From contig JARKNX010000130.1 of NCBI GenBank assembly GCA_029976025.1, positions 28,374 through 92,373 of the forward strand: DNA of 64,000 bases, given 5' to 3'. This DNA comes from Aggregatilineales bacterium (GTDB lineage: Bacteria; Chloroflexota; Anaerolineae; Aggregatilineales; Ch27). Below are positions 17,477 to 26,311 of the stretch, piece after piece. Made by a program: the position numbers and the translations under genes. Position 1 is the first letter of the stretch; every line of letters starts with the position of its first letter. A model generated the notes under the pieces. It was not told where the DNA came from, made no database searches, and saw only the letters and a program-made list of their open reading frames with translations.

Positions 17477-18862
17477 CTACGCCCCGTCGGCGGCGTCAAC
17501 CGCCAGCATCTCCTGCCGCACCTGGTCCAGGACCATCAGCGCCAGCAGGTTGTGCACGGCATAGCCCCGCGTCATGGCCCCCGGCCATGAATAATCGTGC
17601 GAGTAGAAAGTCTCCAGATGCATATTGTCCACTGTCAGGCCGCGGCCAGGCAGCGTCCCGGCCACCCGGTCGAAGTCCCACAGCGGGACATCGTACTCGT
17701 CGGCCAGCCGGCGCACGATATCGTTGTTCAGCCCTGTGCCGGCGCGCTGGTCGGCTTTCGTCCCCAGCATAGGGATCACACCCTGATCCAGGGTGTACTG
17801 GATGATCTCGCGCAGGTTAGCTTCGAACCCCGCCGAGTCGCGATCATTCGTCCCCAGGCGGATGAAGATGGCCGCCGGGTTGTGCAGCGCGATCTCGCAG
17901 GCCAGCGGCCCGTCCCCCGGCGGGCACGCCGGGTCCCGTGCCCACATCGGATCAAACACCACCCACGAATTCAGGCCGCGCTGGACGGCCACACTATCCC
18001 GCGCGAATGACCCCCGGAAGAAGTCAATAGTCGGCTGCAGGAAGGCGAAGTCGCCCATCGTATACGGCCCGGAATCGTAGCGAGCCAGGAAGTGCGGGTT
18101 CTCGATGGTGCTGTCGCCCAGCTTGGAGAAGGCGTGTTCGTCCCGGCCAAGCGCCCGCCCGCGCCGGTAGATTTCCCGCACATTGGCCCGCACATCATCG
18201 GGCATGATCAGCAGGTAGCCGAAGAGATCGATGCCGTTGATATACTGCGGCCAGGGCGGCATGGTCGGGGTGATAGTTGGGGTCGGCAGGGTAATGCCCA
18301 GGTCTTCAGCAACATGGCTGCCGGGCGTTTGCGCTTCCATCACGGCGGTAGCCAGCCGGGCGGCGGTAGCCGTCGCTTCGACAATGGCCGCCGGGATGGG
18401 GATGATTAACTGCTGGCCCTGCTGGAGCAGATTGGGATTGATCGGCGCGTTCAACGCCAGAATGTCATCGACTGTCACGCCGTAGCGGGCGGCAATGCTG
18501 TACAGTGTATCGCCCGCCACAATCACATATGTGATCGTGGGCACGGTCGGCGAAGCCGCAATTGTGGGCGTCGGCGTCGTTGACGGCGTGGCGGTCTGAG
18601 TCGGCAATTCTGTGGCCGCCGGGACAGGCGTGCTGGAAGGGGCCGCCGCTGCCACGTTCACCGCGCCGGCCAGGGCCATCGTAGGGACAGGCGAAGCGAT
18701 CGCCAGGGCAGGATCGTGCGTCGTATCGGCGGTGACAGATACCGGCGTGAGGCGCGGCGCCGACTCGACAGACTGAACGACGCCAGTCAGGACATAGACA
18801 ACAGTCAGAGCGGCTGTCAGGCCGAAGACGATCCCCAGTACAATTACAAGCGAGCGACGCAT
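17477..18862 (-). CDS. LysM-domain protein with SGNH-hydrolase-like C-terminal domain
   Basis: A 461-residue exported protein. Residues 8-30 form a signal anchor, 40-105 a Thr/Pro/Ala-rich linker, and about 109-153 one LysM module (TYVIVAGDTLYSIAARYGVTV). From about 210 to 455 there is an SGNH/GDSL-like esterase domain with block I FSKLGDSTIENPHF, block III IRLGTNDRDS and a late DNMHL supplying the Asp-x-x-His pair. Such proteins deacetylate or de-esterify cell-surface polymers. LysM suggests binding to peptidoglycan or another GlcNAc polymer, so action at the wall is inferred. No partner gene is adjacent; the tRNA terminator lies upstream. Confidence 0.78.
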   Translation of the reverse strand: MRRSLVIVLGIVFGLTAALTVVYVLTGVVQSVESAPRLTPVSVTADTTHDPALAIASPVPTMALAGAVNVAAAAPSSTPVPAATELPTQTATPSTTPTPTIAASPTVPTITYVIVAGDTLYSIAARYGVTVDDILALNAPINPNLLQQGQQLIIPIPAAIVEATATAARLATAVMEAQTPGSHVAEDLGITLPTPTITPTMPPWPQYINGIDLFGYLLIMPDDVRANVREIYRRGRALGRDEHAFSKLGDSTIENPHFLARYDSGPYTMGDFAFLQPTIDFFRGSFARDSVAVQRGLNSWVVFDPMWARDPACPPGDGPLACEIALHNPAAIFIRLGTNDRDSAGFEANLREIIQYTLDQGVIPMLGTKADQRAGTGLNNDIVRRLADEYDVPLWDFDRVAGTLPGRGLTVDNMHLETFYSHDYSWPGAMTRGYAVHNLLALMVLDQVRQEMLAVDAADGA

Positions 18863-18953
18863 GATCAGGCTCTCATCCCATCTGGCTTAATCCGGCGCGA
18901 GCATCCCGAATTGTAGCGCAACCGGCGGGCGGCTGCCCTGCCTTCTGTGAACA

Positions 18954-18980
18954 TAAAAAACCGTCTGCCGGCGCAGACGG
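18954..18980 (-). terminator. Rho-independent terminator of tRNA-Leu
   Basis: Read on the minus strand, CCGTCTG and CAGACGG form a stem around CGCCGG and are followed at once by six T. It lies 12 bases after the tRNA 3' end. Confidence 0.88.
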
Positions 18981-18991
18981 TAGCTCAGTTA

Positions 18992-19071
18992 TAGGGCAGG
19001 TGGGAGTCGAACCCACAAGGTAGAACCGGCAGATTTTAAGTCTGCTGCGTTTGCCATTTCGCCACTGCCCC
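18992..19071 (-). tRNA. tRNA-Leu (anticodon UAA)
   Basis: The minus strand folds into a complete class II tRNA. The acceptor arm pairs GGGGCAG with CTGCCCT, the D-arm has GCG/CGC, the anticodon arm is GCAGA-CTTAAAA-TCTGC with anticodon TAA, the long variable arm contains GGT-TCT-ACC, and the T-arm is GTGGG-TTCGACT-CCCAC. The discriminator base is A, as expected for leucine. CCA is not encoded. It has its own consensus-like promoter and terminator, so it is a single-gene unit. Confidence 0.96.
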
Positions 19072-19083
19072 TCACCGCACAAA

Positions 19084-19112
19084 AGTGTAGCAGACCTGGC
19101 AGGGAGCGTCAA
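19084..19112 (-). promoter_or_regulatory. Strong promoter of tRNA-Leu
   Basis: TTGACG (19107-19112) and TACACT (19084-19089) on the minus strand are 17 bases apart. The predicted start falls a few bases before the tRNA 5' end. Confidence 0.82.
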
Positions 19113-19190
19113 CGCCTCCGCTTCGCGCTCCGCAGAGATGGAGGGCCGCCCGCGCCCCCGCAGCCTCGTGAACCTGAAGCCAGCCTGATA

Positions 19191-19219
19191 TTTTCCCTAT
19201 CGCCTTTCGCGGCTATAAT
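19191..19219 (+). promoter_or_regulatory. Promoter of the Ser/Thr kinase gene
   Basis: A perfect TATAAT (19214-19219) has a weak TTTTCC at 17-base spacing. It lies 51 bases before the ATG. Confidence 0.55.
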
Positions 19220-19269
19220 CCCCCGTATTCTGTAATTGACGCCGGTCGCCCCAAAGGCAGAACACACTT

Positions 19270-21441
19270 ATGGCTGACCAGCTCGCCGGCCAGCAGTTCG
19301 GCGGCTACGAAATCCTGGACGAGATCGGACGCGGCGGCATGGCCGTAGTCTATAGAGCGCGCCAGGTCTCCATGAACCGCATTGTGGCCGTCAAGATTCT
19401 GCCTCGCCAGTTCGTGCACGACGATACATTCCGGGCGCGCTTCGCCCGCGAGGTCGATATCGTCGCCAAACTGGAACACCGCGCTATCGTCCCCGTCCAT
19501 GACTACGGCGAGCTGGACGAAATGCCGTATATTGTCATGCGCTACATGGACTCCGGCAATGTGGATGACCTGCTGGCGCAGGGGCCGCTGGCTTATGCTA
19601 CCGCCGTCCGTATTATCAGTCAGATCGCCGACGGGCTGGATTACGCGCACTCCAAAGGCGTCCTGCACCGCGACCTGAAACCGAGCAATATCCTGCTGGA
19701 CGAAACCGGCGACGCCTACCTGACCGATTTCGGCATCGCCAGCCTGACCGGCGGCAGCAAGATCACGACTGAAGGCGTGGTCGGCACCCCCGCTTATATG
19801 AGTCCGGAACAGGCGCAGGGCCTCAAGCTGGATGGGCGGAGCGATGTCTACGGGCTGGCGGTGCTGGCTTTCGAGATGCTCACCGGCAGCCGCCCCTACG
19901 AATCGGATACGCCCTACGGCATCGCTGTAATGCACGTCACCGCGCCGGTGCCTTCCGCCCGGCAGTACAACCCGGCCCTGTCCCCGGCCATGGATCAGGT
20001 GCTTCAGCGCGGGCTGGCTAAAAACCGGGCGGAGCGCTTCCAGACGGCGGCGGACCTGGCCGCGGCGCTGCAAAAAGCGCTTCACGTTTCTCCGGCTGAG
20101 ACGGTTGAAAGCACGGCCCAGACCAAGCCGATCGATCTCACTGAGGCGCATCGCCGGTCGGAAGGGGCCGAGCAGGTTTATGTCTCCGCCCCCATTCATG
20201 CCGACCCGGGCCGGTCCGCCGTATCCGAGGCGCCGCCCACCCCGCCCAGCAGCATGCGCGTGGCCCCGGTCGTGCCGGGCCAGCCCCCGCCCTCTGAGGG
20301 CGCCGGCTTCCGCCGGCGTCGGGTGCGCCGCCCGCGCCCCTGGTGGGTCAACGCCCTGCTGGGCATGGTCATCGGCCTGCTCATCTTCCTCATGCTGGCG
20401 GTGGCTGTGCTGGCGGCGTCGATGCTGAGCGGCCAGGAAGAGCCAACCCCCTCGCCGGTAGAATCGGCCACGCCGACCGAATCCGGCGGCGCGCAGGTCA
20501 CCATCATCCCGCCGCTGGGCGCGCTGCATCCCGCCGCGGTGGCGATGACGCAGACGGCTTCGGCCCTGCCGACAGTGGACCCGCTGGAGGCGCTCTCCCA
20601 CACCGGCGGGCAGATCGTATTTCACGCCCGGCGCGATGACGGAGATACGGAACTGTATTTGCTGGACCTGGCGACCGGCCTGGAACAGCCCATCACAAAC
20701 AACGATGCCGAGGATATGTATCCCGCCGTCTCGCCTGACGGCCGCCTGGTCGCCTTCATGAGCGACCGCGATGGCGATTACGATATTTATGTGCTGGACC
20801 TGGCCTGCGTGAATTCGCCCAACAGCAACGCGGAGTGTGAGGCCAGCGCGGTGGCCGTGACCAGCAACGAAGCGGAGGATCGCACGCCGGCCTGGACATC
20901 CGATGGCGCGGCTATCCTCTTCGCTTCTGACCTGCAATTCAACGGCGACTTCGATCTCTACCGCGTTGACCGGGACGGCACAAATCTGACGCAGCTTACC
21001 GAAGACGACACCCGCGACGAGCACCCCTCCATGTCGCCTGACGGGCGGTACATCGTCTACCACGCCTGGGCTGTGAATGATCCGACAACCGGCGCGATCA
21101 GGCGTCTGGACCTGCAAAACGACCTGCAAATCACGCTCTTCGACGGCGACGGGAGGGACTGGGCGCCGACCTACAGTCCGGATGGGCGGAGCATCCTCTT
21201 CAACCGTCCAGGCGAAGGCCGGGCCGGGCTGTGGGTGATGGATGCCAGCGGGCGCAACGAGCGCCTTCTGTATGACGGCCCCGGCTTTGACTGGGGCGGC
21301 ACATGGAGTCCGGATGGGCGGCTGGTGACTTTCACCAGCGACGAAACCGGCGAGGATGAAATCTATCTGATACCGGCCGACGGCGGCGAGGCGCGCAAGA
21401 TCTCATCCGGCGGCGGGGCGGCCCCTGTCTGGGTTCCGTAA
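19270..21441 (+). CDS. Membrane Ser/Thr protein kinase with TolB-type beta-propeller sensor
   Basis: A 723-residue PknB-type receptor kinase. The cytoplasmic kinase domain spans about 10-275 with the Gly loop GRGGMAVVY, Lys42, HRDLKPSN at 133-140, DFGIAS, GTPAYMSPEQ and DVYGLAVLAFEML, so it should be active. A proline-rich juxtamembrane stretch leads to one transmembrane helix at about 358-384. Outside is a propeller-like domain of PD40/TolB repeats (SPDGRLVAFMSDRDGDYDIYV, SPDGRYIVYHA, SPDGRSILF, SPDGRLVTF). Ligand sensing by the propeller is inferred. The small DUF6391-like gene follows after 74 bases, but shared transcription is not certain. Confidence 0.95.
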   Translation: MADQLAGQQFGGYEILDEIGRGGMAVVYRARQVSMNRIVAVKILPRQFVHDDTFRARFAREVDIVAKLEHRAIVPVHDYGELDEMPYIVMRYMDSGNVDDLLAQGPLAYATAVRIISQIADGLDYAHSKGVLHRDLKPSNILLDETGDAYLTDFGIASLTGGSKITTEGVVGTPAYMSPEQAQGLKLDGRSDVYGLAVLAFEMLTGSRPYESDTPYGIAVMHVTAPVPSARQYNPALSPAMDQVLQRGLAKNRAERFQTAADLAAALQKALHVSPAETVESTAQTKPIDLTEAHRRSEGAEQVYVSAPIHADPGRSAVSEAPPTPPSSMRVAPVVPGQPPPSEGAGFRRRRVRRPRPWWVNALLGMVIGLLIFLMLAVAVLAASMLSGQEEPTPSPVESATPTESGGAQVTIIPPLGALHPAAVAMTQTASALPTVDPLEALSHTGGQIVFHARRDDGDTELYLLDLATGLEQPITNNDAEDMYPAVSPDGRLVAFMSDRDGDYDIYVLDLACVNSPNSNAECEASAVAVTSNEAEDRTPAWTSDGAAILFASDLQFNGDFDLYRVDRDGTNLTQLTEDDTRDEHPSMSPDGRYIVYHAWAVNDPTTGAIRRLDLQNDLQITLFDGDGRDWAPTYSPDGRSILFNRPGEGRAGLWVMDASGRNERLLYDGPGFDWGGTWSPDGRLVTFTSDETGEDEIYLIPADGGEARKISSGGGAAPVWVP

Positions 21442-21515
21442 TCGGGGCGCGCACCAGGCCGGATAAATACAGACGGAACTATCAGCGACAGACGACACTT
21501 AGCGGAGCGATCACC

Positions 21516-22070
21516 ATGGGCGTTATTGCCGATCTTGCCACCCTCGCCAGACCTGTGCTCAGCCTGCCCATCGTCAGACGGGTCCGGCGCAATCACGGGC
21601 TGGAACATGCCACCATCCACATCCTGACCCGGAGTCACGGCGGCCTGCGCCTGGCCGGGCGCAGCGATAACGGCGGCTTCTTTCTCTACGGCAGTGTGCC
21701 CACCCCGGAAGTGGAGCGGGCGGCGCGGGAAGCCCTGTCACGGATGCGGGCCGGGCAGCATGATCTGGCTATCCACCCCAACTGCGGCACTAACCTGCTG
21801 ACGACCGGCACGCTGGCTACGCTGGCGGCCCTGCTGGGGCTGGCCGGGGCGGAAAGCAGCCTGGAGAAAAAGCTGGAGCGCTTCCCCACCATACTGGTGC
21901 TGGTGATGGGCGTGCTAATACTGGCCCCGGGGCTGGGCCTGGCCCTCCAGCGGCATTTCACCACGCTGGGCGAGCCAGGCGATCTGGAAATCATCCGGAT
22001 CGAGCAGCACGAGGTGCGCTCGCCATTTGGCCCGGTGACCGTCCACCGCGTGGATACGGCGAACGGCTAA
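21516..22070 (+). CDS. Conserved membrane-associated protein, DUF6391-like
   Basis: A 184-residue protein with a conserved-looking RRNHGLEHATIHILT motif near residue 27, GRSDNGGFFLYG near 49, and HPNCGTNLLTTGTLATLAALLG near 85, followed by a hydrophobic hairpin at about 87-130. The His-containing motif resembles what I recall of DUF6391, but I cannot confirm the match. The HxxH and NCGTN residues could bind a metal. Its stop overlaps that of the convergent lipid-kinase gene by 4 bases. No function can be given. Confidence 0.6.
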   Translation: MGVIADLATLARPVLSLPIVRRVRRNHGLEHATIHILTRSHGGLRLAGRSDNGGFFLYGSVPTPEVERAAREALSRMRAGQHDLAIHPNCGTNLLTTGTLATLAALLGLAGAESSLEKKLERFPTILVLVMGVLILAPGLGLALQRHFTTLGEPGDLEIIRIEQHEVRSPFGPVTVHRVDTANG

Positions 22071-22984
22071 CCCTCCGCCGGCAGGGACATAACGTGCAGC
22101 ACGTCGGGGACGACCTCAATAACTATGGGGGTGACGCCGAATGGCTCGCCATCGCACCAGACGGCGGTTGGCGCCGGAGTCGTGATCTGGAACTCCCGGC
22201 CCCGCCAGTGAGCGGCATGCCAGGCGCTGTCCAGGTGCAGGAGGGTCCGACCGACGATCTCCGCCACGCTCCCCTCCTCGCTGCCTTCAACATCGTACAC
22301 GAACAGGTCCAGCAGCCCGTCATCAGCGGCCACATCGGGGGCGTATTTAAGCTCCGTTCTGGAATTCAGCCGGCCTGTATTGGCAATCTGGCAGCTCACA
22401 CCGTGAGCGACGTGTCGCGCGCCGTCCACCTCCAGGTGGAAGCGCACCCGCTCCAGCTTGCCCAGCGCCCGGACCGATCCGATTAAGTAGGCCAGCGTCC
22501 CCCACTGATTCTTAAGCTCGCGCGTGGTCTCCTCGTTCATCTGAGCCGTGATCCCGATCTCGGCCCGCATCATGTAGTAGCGGCCATTCCGCTCCTCCGG
22601 CTTGCGCACCAGGGCCAGGTCCACCGGGCGCGGCTCGCGGCTGAAAAGCTGCTCAACCGCTTCAGGAATTGCCGCGGGGATATCAAATTCGGAAGCCAGC
22701 ACATTGTTTGTGCCGCCCGGCAAGATCATCAGCGGGACGCCTGTCCCGGCCAGGCCAGCGGCGGCCTCGTTAATCGTGCCATCGCCGCCGTAAGCCGCCA
22801 CCACATCAACCCCGGATTCGGCGGCCTCCCGGGCCAATCGCGTGCAGTCCCCCGCTTTATGGGTGATTGAGACATCCCATTCCACATCGCGCTTGCCCAG
22901 GACATCGTTGAGGATGCTGAGGACAGGGACATCCCCGCCCGCTGCCGGGTTGATGACTACATGGATGCGCTGATAAGAAGTCAT
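22067..22984 (-). CDS. Diacylglycerol/lipid kinase family protein (YegS/DagK type)
   Basis: A 305-residue lipid kinase. The nucleotide-binding part carries VVINPAAGG, the signature YGGDGTINEAAAGL and LPGGTNNVLA. The second half is the beta-rich domain with CQIANTG and DDGLLDLFVYD, ending in a CDGEP motif. It should phosphorylate diacylglycerol or a related lipid with ATP at the membrane. The ATG at 22984 is chosen because it begins directly at the conserved domain and has GGAG 6 bases upstream; a longer reading from 23041 adds only unrelated residues. A perfect 10-bp hairpin at 23051-23080 separates it from the GH3 gene. Confidence 0.9.
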   Translation of the reverse strand: MTSYQRIHVVINPAAGGDVPVLSILNDVLGKRDVEWDVSITHKAGDCTRLAREAAESGVDVVAAYGGDGTINEAAAGLAGTGVPLMILPGGTNNVLASEFDIPAAIPEAVEQLFSREPRPVDLALVRKPEERNGRYYMMRAEIGITAQMNEETTRELKNQWGTLAYLIGSVRALGKLERVRFHLEVDGARHVAHGVSCQIANTGRLNSRTELKYAPDVAADDGLLDLFVYDVEGSEEGSVAEIVGRTLLHLDSAWHAAHWRGREFQITTPAPTAVWCDGEPFGVTPIVIEVVPDVLHVMSLPAEG

Positions 22985-23050
22985 GACTCGCTCCGTGGCT
23001 GCGTCAGCCTGTGCACGCGCTATCCGCAATACGCTGCACATGGCCGTACA

Positions 23051-23080
23051 GGCCCGGCAGTCCAGCTCATCTGCCGGGCC
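23051..23080 (-). terminator. Hairpin after the GH3 operon
   Basis: GGCCCGGCAG and CTGCCGGGCC form a perfect 10-bp stem with a 10-base loop, 16 bases after the GH3 stop. No T-run follows, so it may end the transcript with Rho or only protect the 3' end. Confidence 0.55.
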
Positions 23081-23095
23081 ATCACCCTGCGCCGC

Positions 23096-25441
23096 TTATT
23101 CCACGCTGACCGGGCAGAAGTAGACCTTTTGCGTCGTCAGAGGCGTGACCTCCCCGACAATCTCAAAGCTCCCTGTGCAGTGAATATCGCGGGATGAGTT
23201 GCCGACCATGATCTCGATCGTGCCCGGCTCTACCACAAAGTCCATGGCGCGATCGTAGAAACCAAGCTGGTTAACCGCCAGATGGAAGGTCACCGTCCGG
23301 CGCTCGCCGGGGGCCAGCCCGACGCGCTGAAAGCCCTTCAGCTCTTTGACCGGGCGCGTGATAGCGGAGAACACATCGTGCACATAAAGCTGGACGACCT
23401 CTTCCCCGGCCCGGGAGCCGGTATTGGTCACATCGACGCTGATATCGACAACCTGACCGGGCGCGGCTGCTTCCCGGCTGAGGCGCAGATTATCAAAAGC
23501 GAAGGTGGTATAGCTCAGGCCGTAACCGAACGGATACTGCGGCTTAACGTTGGTCTCGACATAATGCTCTTTCCAGTGTGAGCGTCCACCAGAGGGGCGG
23601 TGATTGTAAAACGTGGGGATCTGCCCGACAGCCCTGGGGAAGCTCATCGGCAGCTTGCCGCCCGGATTCGCGTCTCCGAACAACACATCGGCAACAGCGT
23701 TGCCCCCCTCTTCACCCGGCAGCCACGCCTCCAGAATCGCCGGGATATGCTCCACGATCCAGGGCAGCGTGAGCGGGCGGCCGTTGACCAGCACTACAAC
23801 CACCGGCTTACCGGTCGCGGCGACCGCCTCCACCAACTGCTGCTGCACGCCCGGCAGGCCCAGCTCGGCGCGGTCACGGGCTTCGCCGCTGGTGCAGTCG
23901 TCGGTCAGGCCAGCCTTATCGCCTACCACGACCACGGCAACATCAGCGGCGGCCGCCGCAGCGACGGCTTCCGCAAAACCGTCCTGTGAAGCATCCAGGA
24001 CATCGCACCCCCTGGCGTAGCGGATGGTCGCCTCCGGCGCGGCGCGGCGGAGGCCCTCCAGCACGCTGACTGTGGGCACGGATACTTCGATAAGCTCCAC
24101 CGCATCCGGCACCGGCGTGCCGAACGGATCGTTGGCTTTCATATCGGCGAGCGATTCAACGTGCGCCGGATAAGAATAGTCGCCCATCAGGTTGCGCTCA
24201 CTGGCGGCGTTGGGGCCGATCACGGCGATTGAACCCGCTTTGGGCAGCGGCAGCAACCCGCCCTCGTTCTTAAGCAGTACGATTGATTTCCGGGCGATCT
24301 CGCGGGCGACCTCCCGCTGTTCGGGCGTATCAAAAACGCGGACCGTCAGCTCAGCATCGACATAAGGGCGCTCGAACAGCCCCAGCCGGAACTTGATCAT
24401 CAGGCTCCGGCGGACGGCCTCATCCACGGCCTCGATGCCGATCTGGCCCGCTTCCAGCGCCCGCCGCAGCGGCTCTCCGTAGCACTCCGTGCTGGGCAGC
24501 TCGATGTCAATGCCGGCGTTCAGGGCTATGGCAGCAGCCATACTCCTGTCGGCAGCCACATGGTGGTAGGCTTCCAGCATATGAATGGCGAAGTAGTCGG
24601 AGACAACGACGCCGTCGAAGCCCAGTTCTCCGCGCAGCAAATCAGTGAAGACTTCGCGCGAGCTGGCGCAGGGGATACCGTCGATCTCATGGTAGGCATT
24701 CATGACCGAGGCCATCCCGGCTTCCTTGATAGCCGCTTCGAACGGGGTGAGGAAGATCTCCAGAATCTCGCGCTGGCCCAGGTGAGCCGGCGCCCAGTTC
24801 ATGCCGCCCTCGGTCACGCCATAGCCCAGAAAGTGCTTGCCGGTGGCGACGATACCCGTGCCCAGATCGTCGCCCTGCAGCCCCCGGACATAAGCTGTGC
24901 CCATGCAGGAGGTGAGGTAGGGGTCCTCTCCGAACGTCTCCTCCACGCGCCCCCAGCGCGGGTCGCGCACAATATCCAGGACCGGCGCCAGCGCATGGTG
25001 GCCGCCCGCCGCCCGCACCTGCTCGCGGATGATGTCGGCCATGCGCGCCACCAGCTCCGGCTCCCAGGTGCTGGCCACGCCGATGATCTGCGGGAAGCAG
25101 GTCGCGCCCAGGGCCAGGTAGCCGCTGCACGTCTCCTCATGCACAACAGCCGGGATGCCCAGACGGGTATGCTCCAGCAGGTATTTCTGGATCGTATTCG
25201 CCAGCTCCGCGCTGGCCCTCGGCCGGACATTGCTGGCGCCAGCTACGCGCGTGATATGCCCGATCCCATGCTGGAGCAGGGCAGCGGCTTTTTGTTCGGA
25301 GAATGTGAACTTCTCGAACAGCTCATAGACCCACAGACTGCCCAGTTGAGCCAGCTTCTCATCCAGGGTCATACGCGATATCAGGTCGGCCACACGGGTG
25401 TCAAGCGAGCGTTCAGCGTCGCGATAAACGGCTTCAGCCAT
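23096..25441 (-). CDS. Glycoside hydrolase family 3 enzyme (beta-glucosidase/xylosidase type)
   Basis: A full-length 781-residue GH3 enzyme without signal peptide, hence probably cytoplasmic. The TIM-barrel domain has the substrate-binding GKHFLGYG stretch and the nucleophile Asp282 in GVVVSDYFAI. The alpha/beta sandwich domain begins near KSIVLLKNEGGLLPL, and a fibronectin-III-like domain closes the chain (VDVTNTGSRAGEEVVQLYV). It should release terminal beta-linked sugars from imported oligosaccharides. The exact sugar cannot be told from sequence. It is the last gene of an operon with two sugar permeases and a binding protein, which fits uptake followed by intracellular hydrolysis. Confidence 0.95.
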   Translation of the reverse strand: MAEAVYRDAERSLDTRVADLISRMTLDEKLAQLGSLWVYELFEKFTFSEQKAAALLQHGIGHITRVAGASNVRPRASAELANTIQKYLLEHTRLGIPAVVHEETCSGYLALGATCFPQIIGVASTWEPELVARMADIIREQVRAAGGHHALAPVLDIVRDPRWGRVEETFGEDPYLTSCMGTAYVRGLQGDDLGTGIVATGKHFLGYGVTEGGMNWAPAHLGQREILEIFLTPFEAAIKEAGMASVMNAYHEIDGIPCASSREVFTDLLRGELGFDGVVVSDYFAIHMLEAYHHVAADRSMAAAIALNAGIDIELPSTECYGEPLRRALEAGQIGIEAVDEAVRRSLMIKFRLGLFERPYVDAELTVRVFDTPEQREVAREIARKSIVLLKNEGGLLPLPKAGSIAVIGPNAASERNLMGDYSYPAHVESLADMKANDPFGTPVPDAVELIEVSVPTVSVLEGLRRAAPEATIRYARGCDVLDASQDGFAEAVAAAAAADVAVVVVGDKAGLTDDCTSGEARDRAELGLPGVQQQLVEAVAATGKPVVVVLVNGRPLTLPWIVEHIPAILEAWLPGEEGGNAVADVLFGDANPGGKLPMSFPRAVGQIPTFYNHRPSGGRSHWKEHYVETNVKPQYPFGYGLSYTTFAFDNLRLSREAAAPGQVVDISVDVTNTGSRAGEEVVQLYVHDVFSAITRPVKELKGFQRVGLAPGERRTVTFHLAVNQLGFYDRAMDFVVEPGTIEIMVGNSSRDIHCTGSFEIVGEVTPLTTQKVYFCPVSVE

Positions 25442-25474
25442 AGAACTCCTCCTGGTTGTCCGGCAAGTACAGGG

Positions 25475-26308
25475 TCATTTCAGCGCGCCGGCCATCATGC
25501 CTCTGGTCACACGCTCCTGCCCGAGGATGTAAACAACGATCAGCGGCAGGGCGGAAAGCGTCAGGACCGCCATGATAGCCGGGATGTTCATCGCATACTC
25601 GCCCTGGTACTGCCAGATCGCCAGGGGCAGCGTGCGATTTTTGGGCGTGATGATGAGCACAAAGGCGAACACGAACTCGTTCCACAGGATCACGGCATTA
25701 TAAATCGCCAGCGTGGCCAGGCCGGGCCGGGAGAGCGGCAGCATGATGCGGAAGAATGTCCCGATCGGGGTGCTCCCGTCGATACGCGCCGCCTCTTCCA
25801 TCTCGCGGGGGATCTGGCGCATGAACTCCGTCAGGATGAAGATGGAAAGCGGCAGGTTGAAAGCTACGTAAGGCCCGACCAGCGCCCACAGCGTGTCGTA
25901 CAGCCCGATCGAGCGCGTGAACAGATAGACCGGGATCAGGGTGACATGCAGGGGGATGACCAGCCCGGCGATGATCAGCATGAACAGGGGGCGGTTCAGC
26001 CGGAATGTGAGCCGCGCAAACACGTAAGAGGCCATCGCGCTGAACAGCAAAATAAGCCCCACCGAGACGGCCACAACCAGCACACTGTTGAACAGGAACT
26101 GGAAAAATGTGCCGGAGGAAAGGATGTCCTCGAAATTAGCCAGGGTCGGGGCCTGCGGGAAAGCGAACACCGACCCGCCGGAAAACAACTCAAAGCGCTC
26201 TTTGAGGCCCGTGAGCGCCATGAAGTAGAACGGGATGCCGGCGATCAGCAGCCAGGCGACGGCGAAGATAATCAGAGCCAGATTTCGCAGGATGCCGCGC
26301 ATGGTCAT
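25475..26308 (-). CDS. Carbohydrate ABC transporter permease, CUT1 family (MalG type)
   Basis: A 277-residue inner-membrane permease with six predicted helices. The EAA loop that contacts the ATPase is clear in [28 protein letters not shown]. It pairs with the MalF-type permease encoded 3 bases upstream. No ATPase gene is present; CUT1 systems often share one MsmK-like ATPase encoded elsewhere. The GH3 gene follows closely, so the imported sugar is probably its substrate. Confidence 0.93.
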   Translation of the reverse strand: MTMRGILRNLALIIFAVAWLLIAGIPFYFMALTGLKERFELFSGGSVFAFPQAPTLANFEDILSSGTFFQFLFNSVLVVAVSVGLILLFSAMASYVFARLTFRLNRPLFMLIIAGLVIPLHVTLIPVYLFTRSIGLYDTLWALVGPYVAFNLPLSIFILTEFMRQIPREMEEAARIDGSTPIGTFFRIMLPLSRPGLATLAIYNAVILWNEFVFAFVLIITPKNRTLPLAIWQYQGEYAMNIPAIMAVLTLSALPLIVVYILGQERVTRGMMAGALK

Positions 26309-26311
26309 GGC

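Noticed and set aside
19213..21129. 638-residue open frame on the minus strand
   Set aside because: It lies entirely opposite the clear Ser/Thr kinase gene and its composition (His, Gln, Arg and Gly rich, no domains) is that of an antisense shadow in GC-rich DNA.
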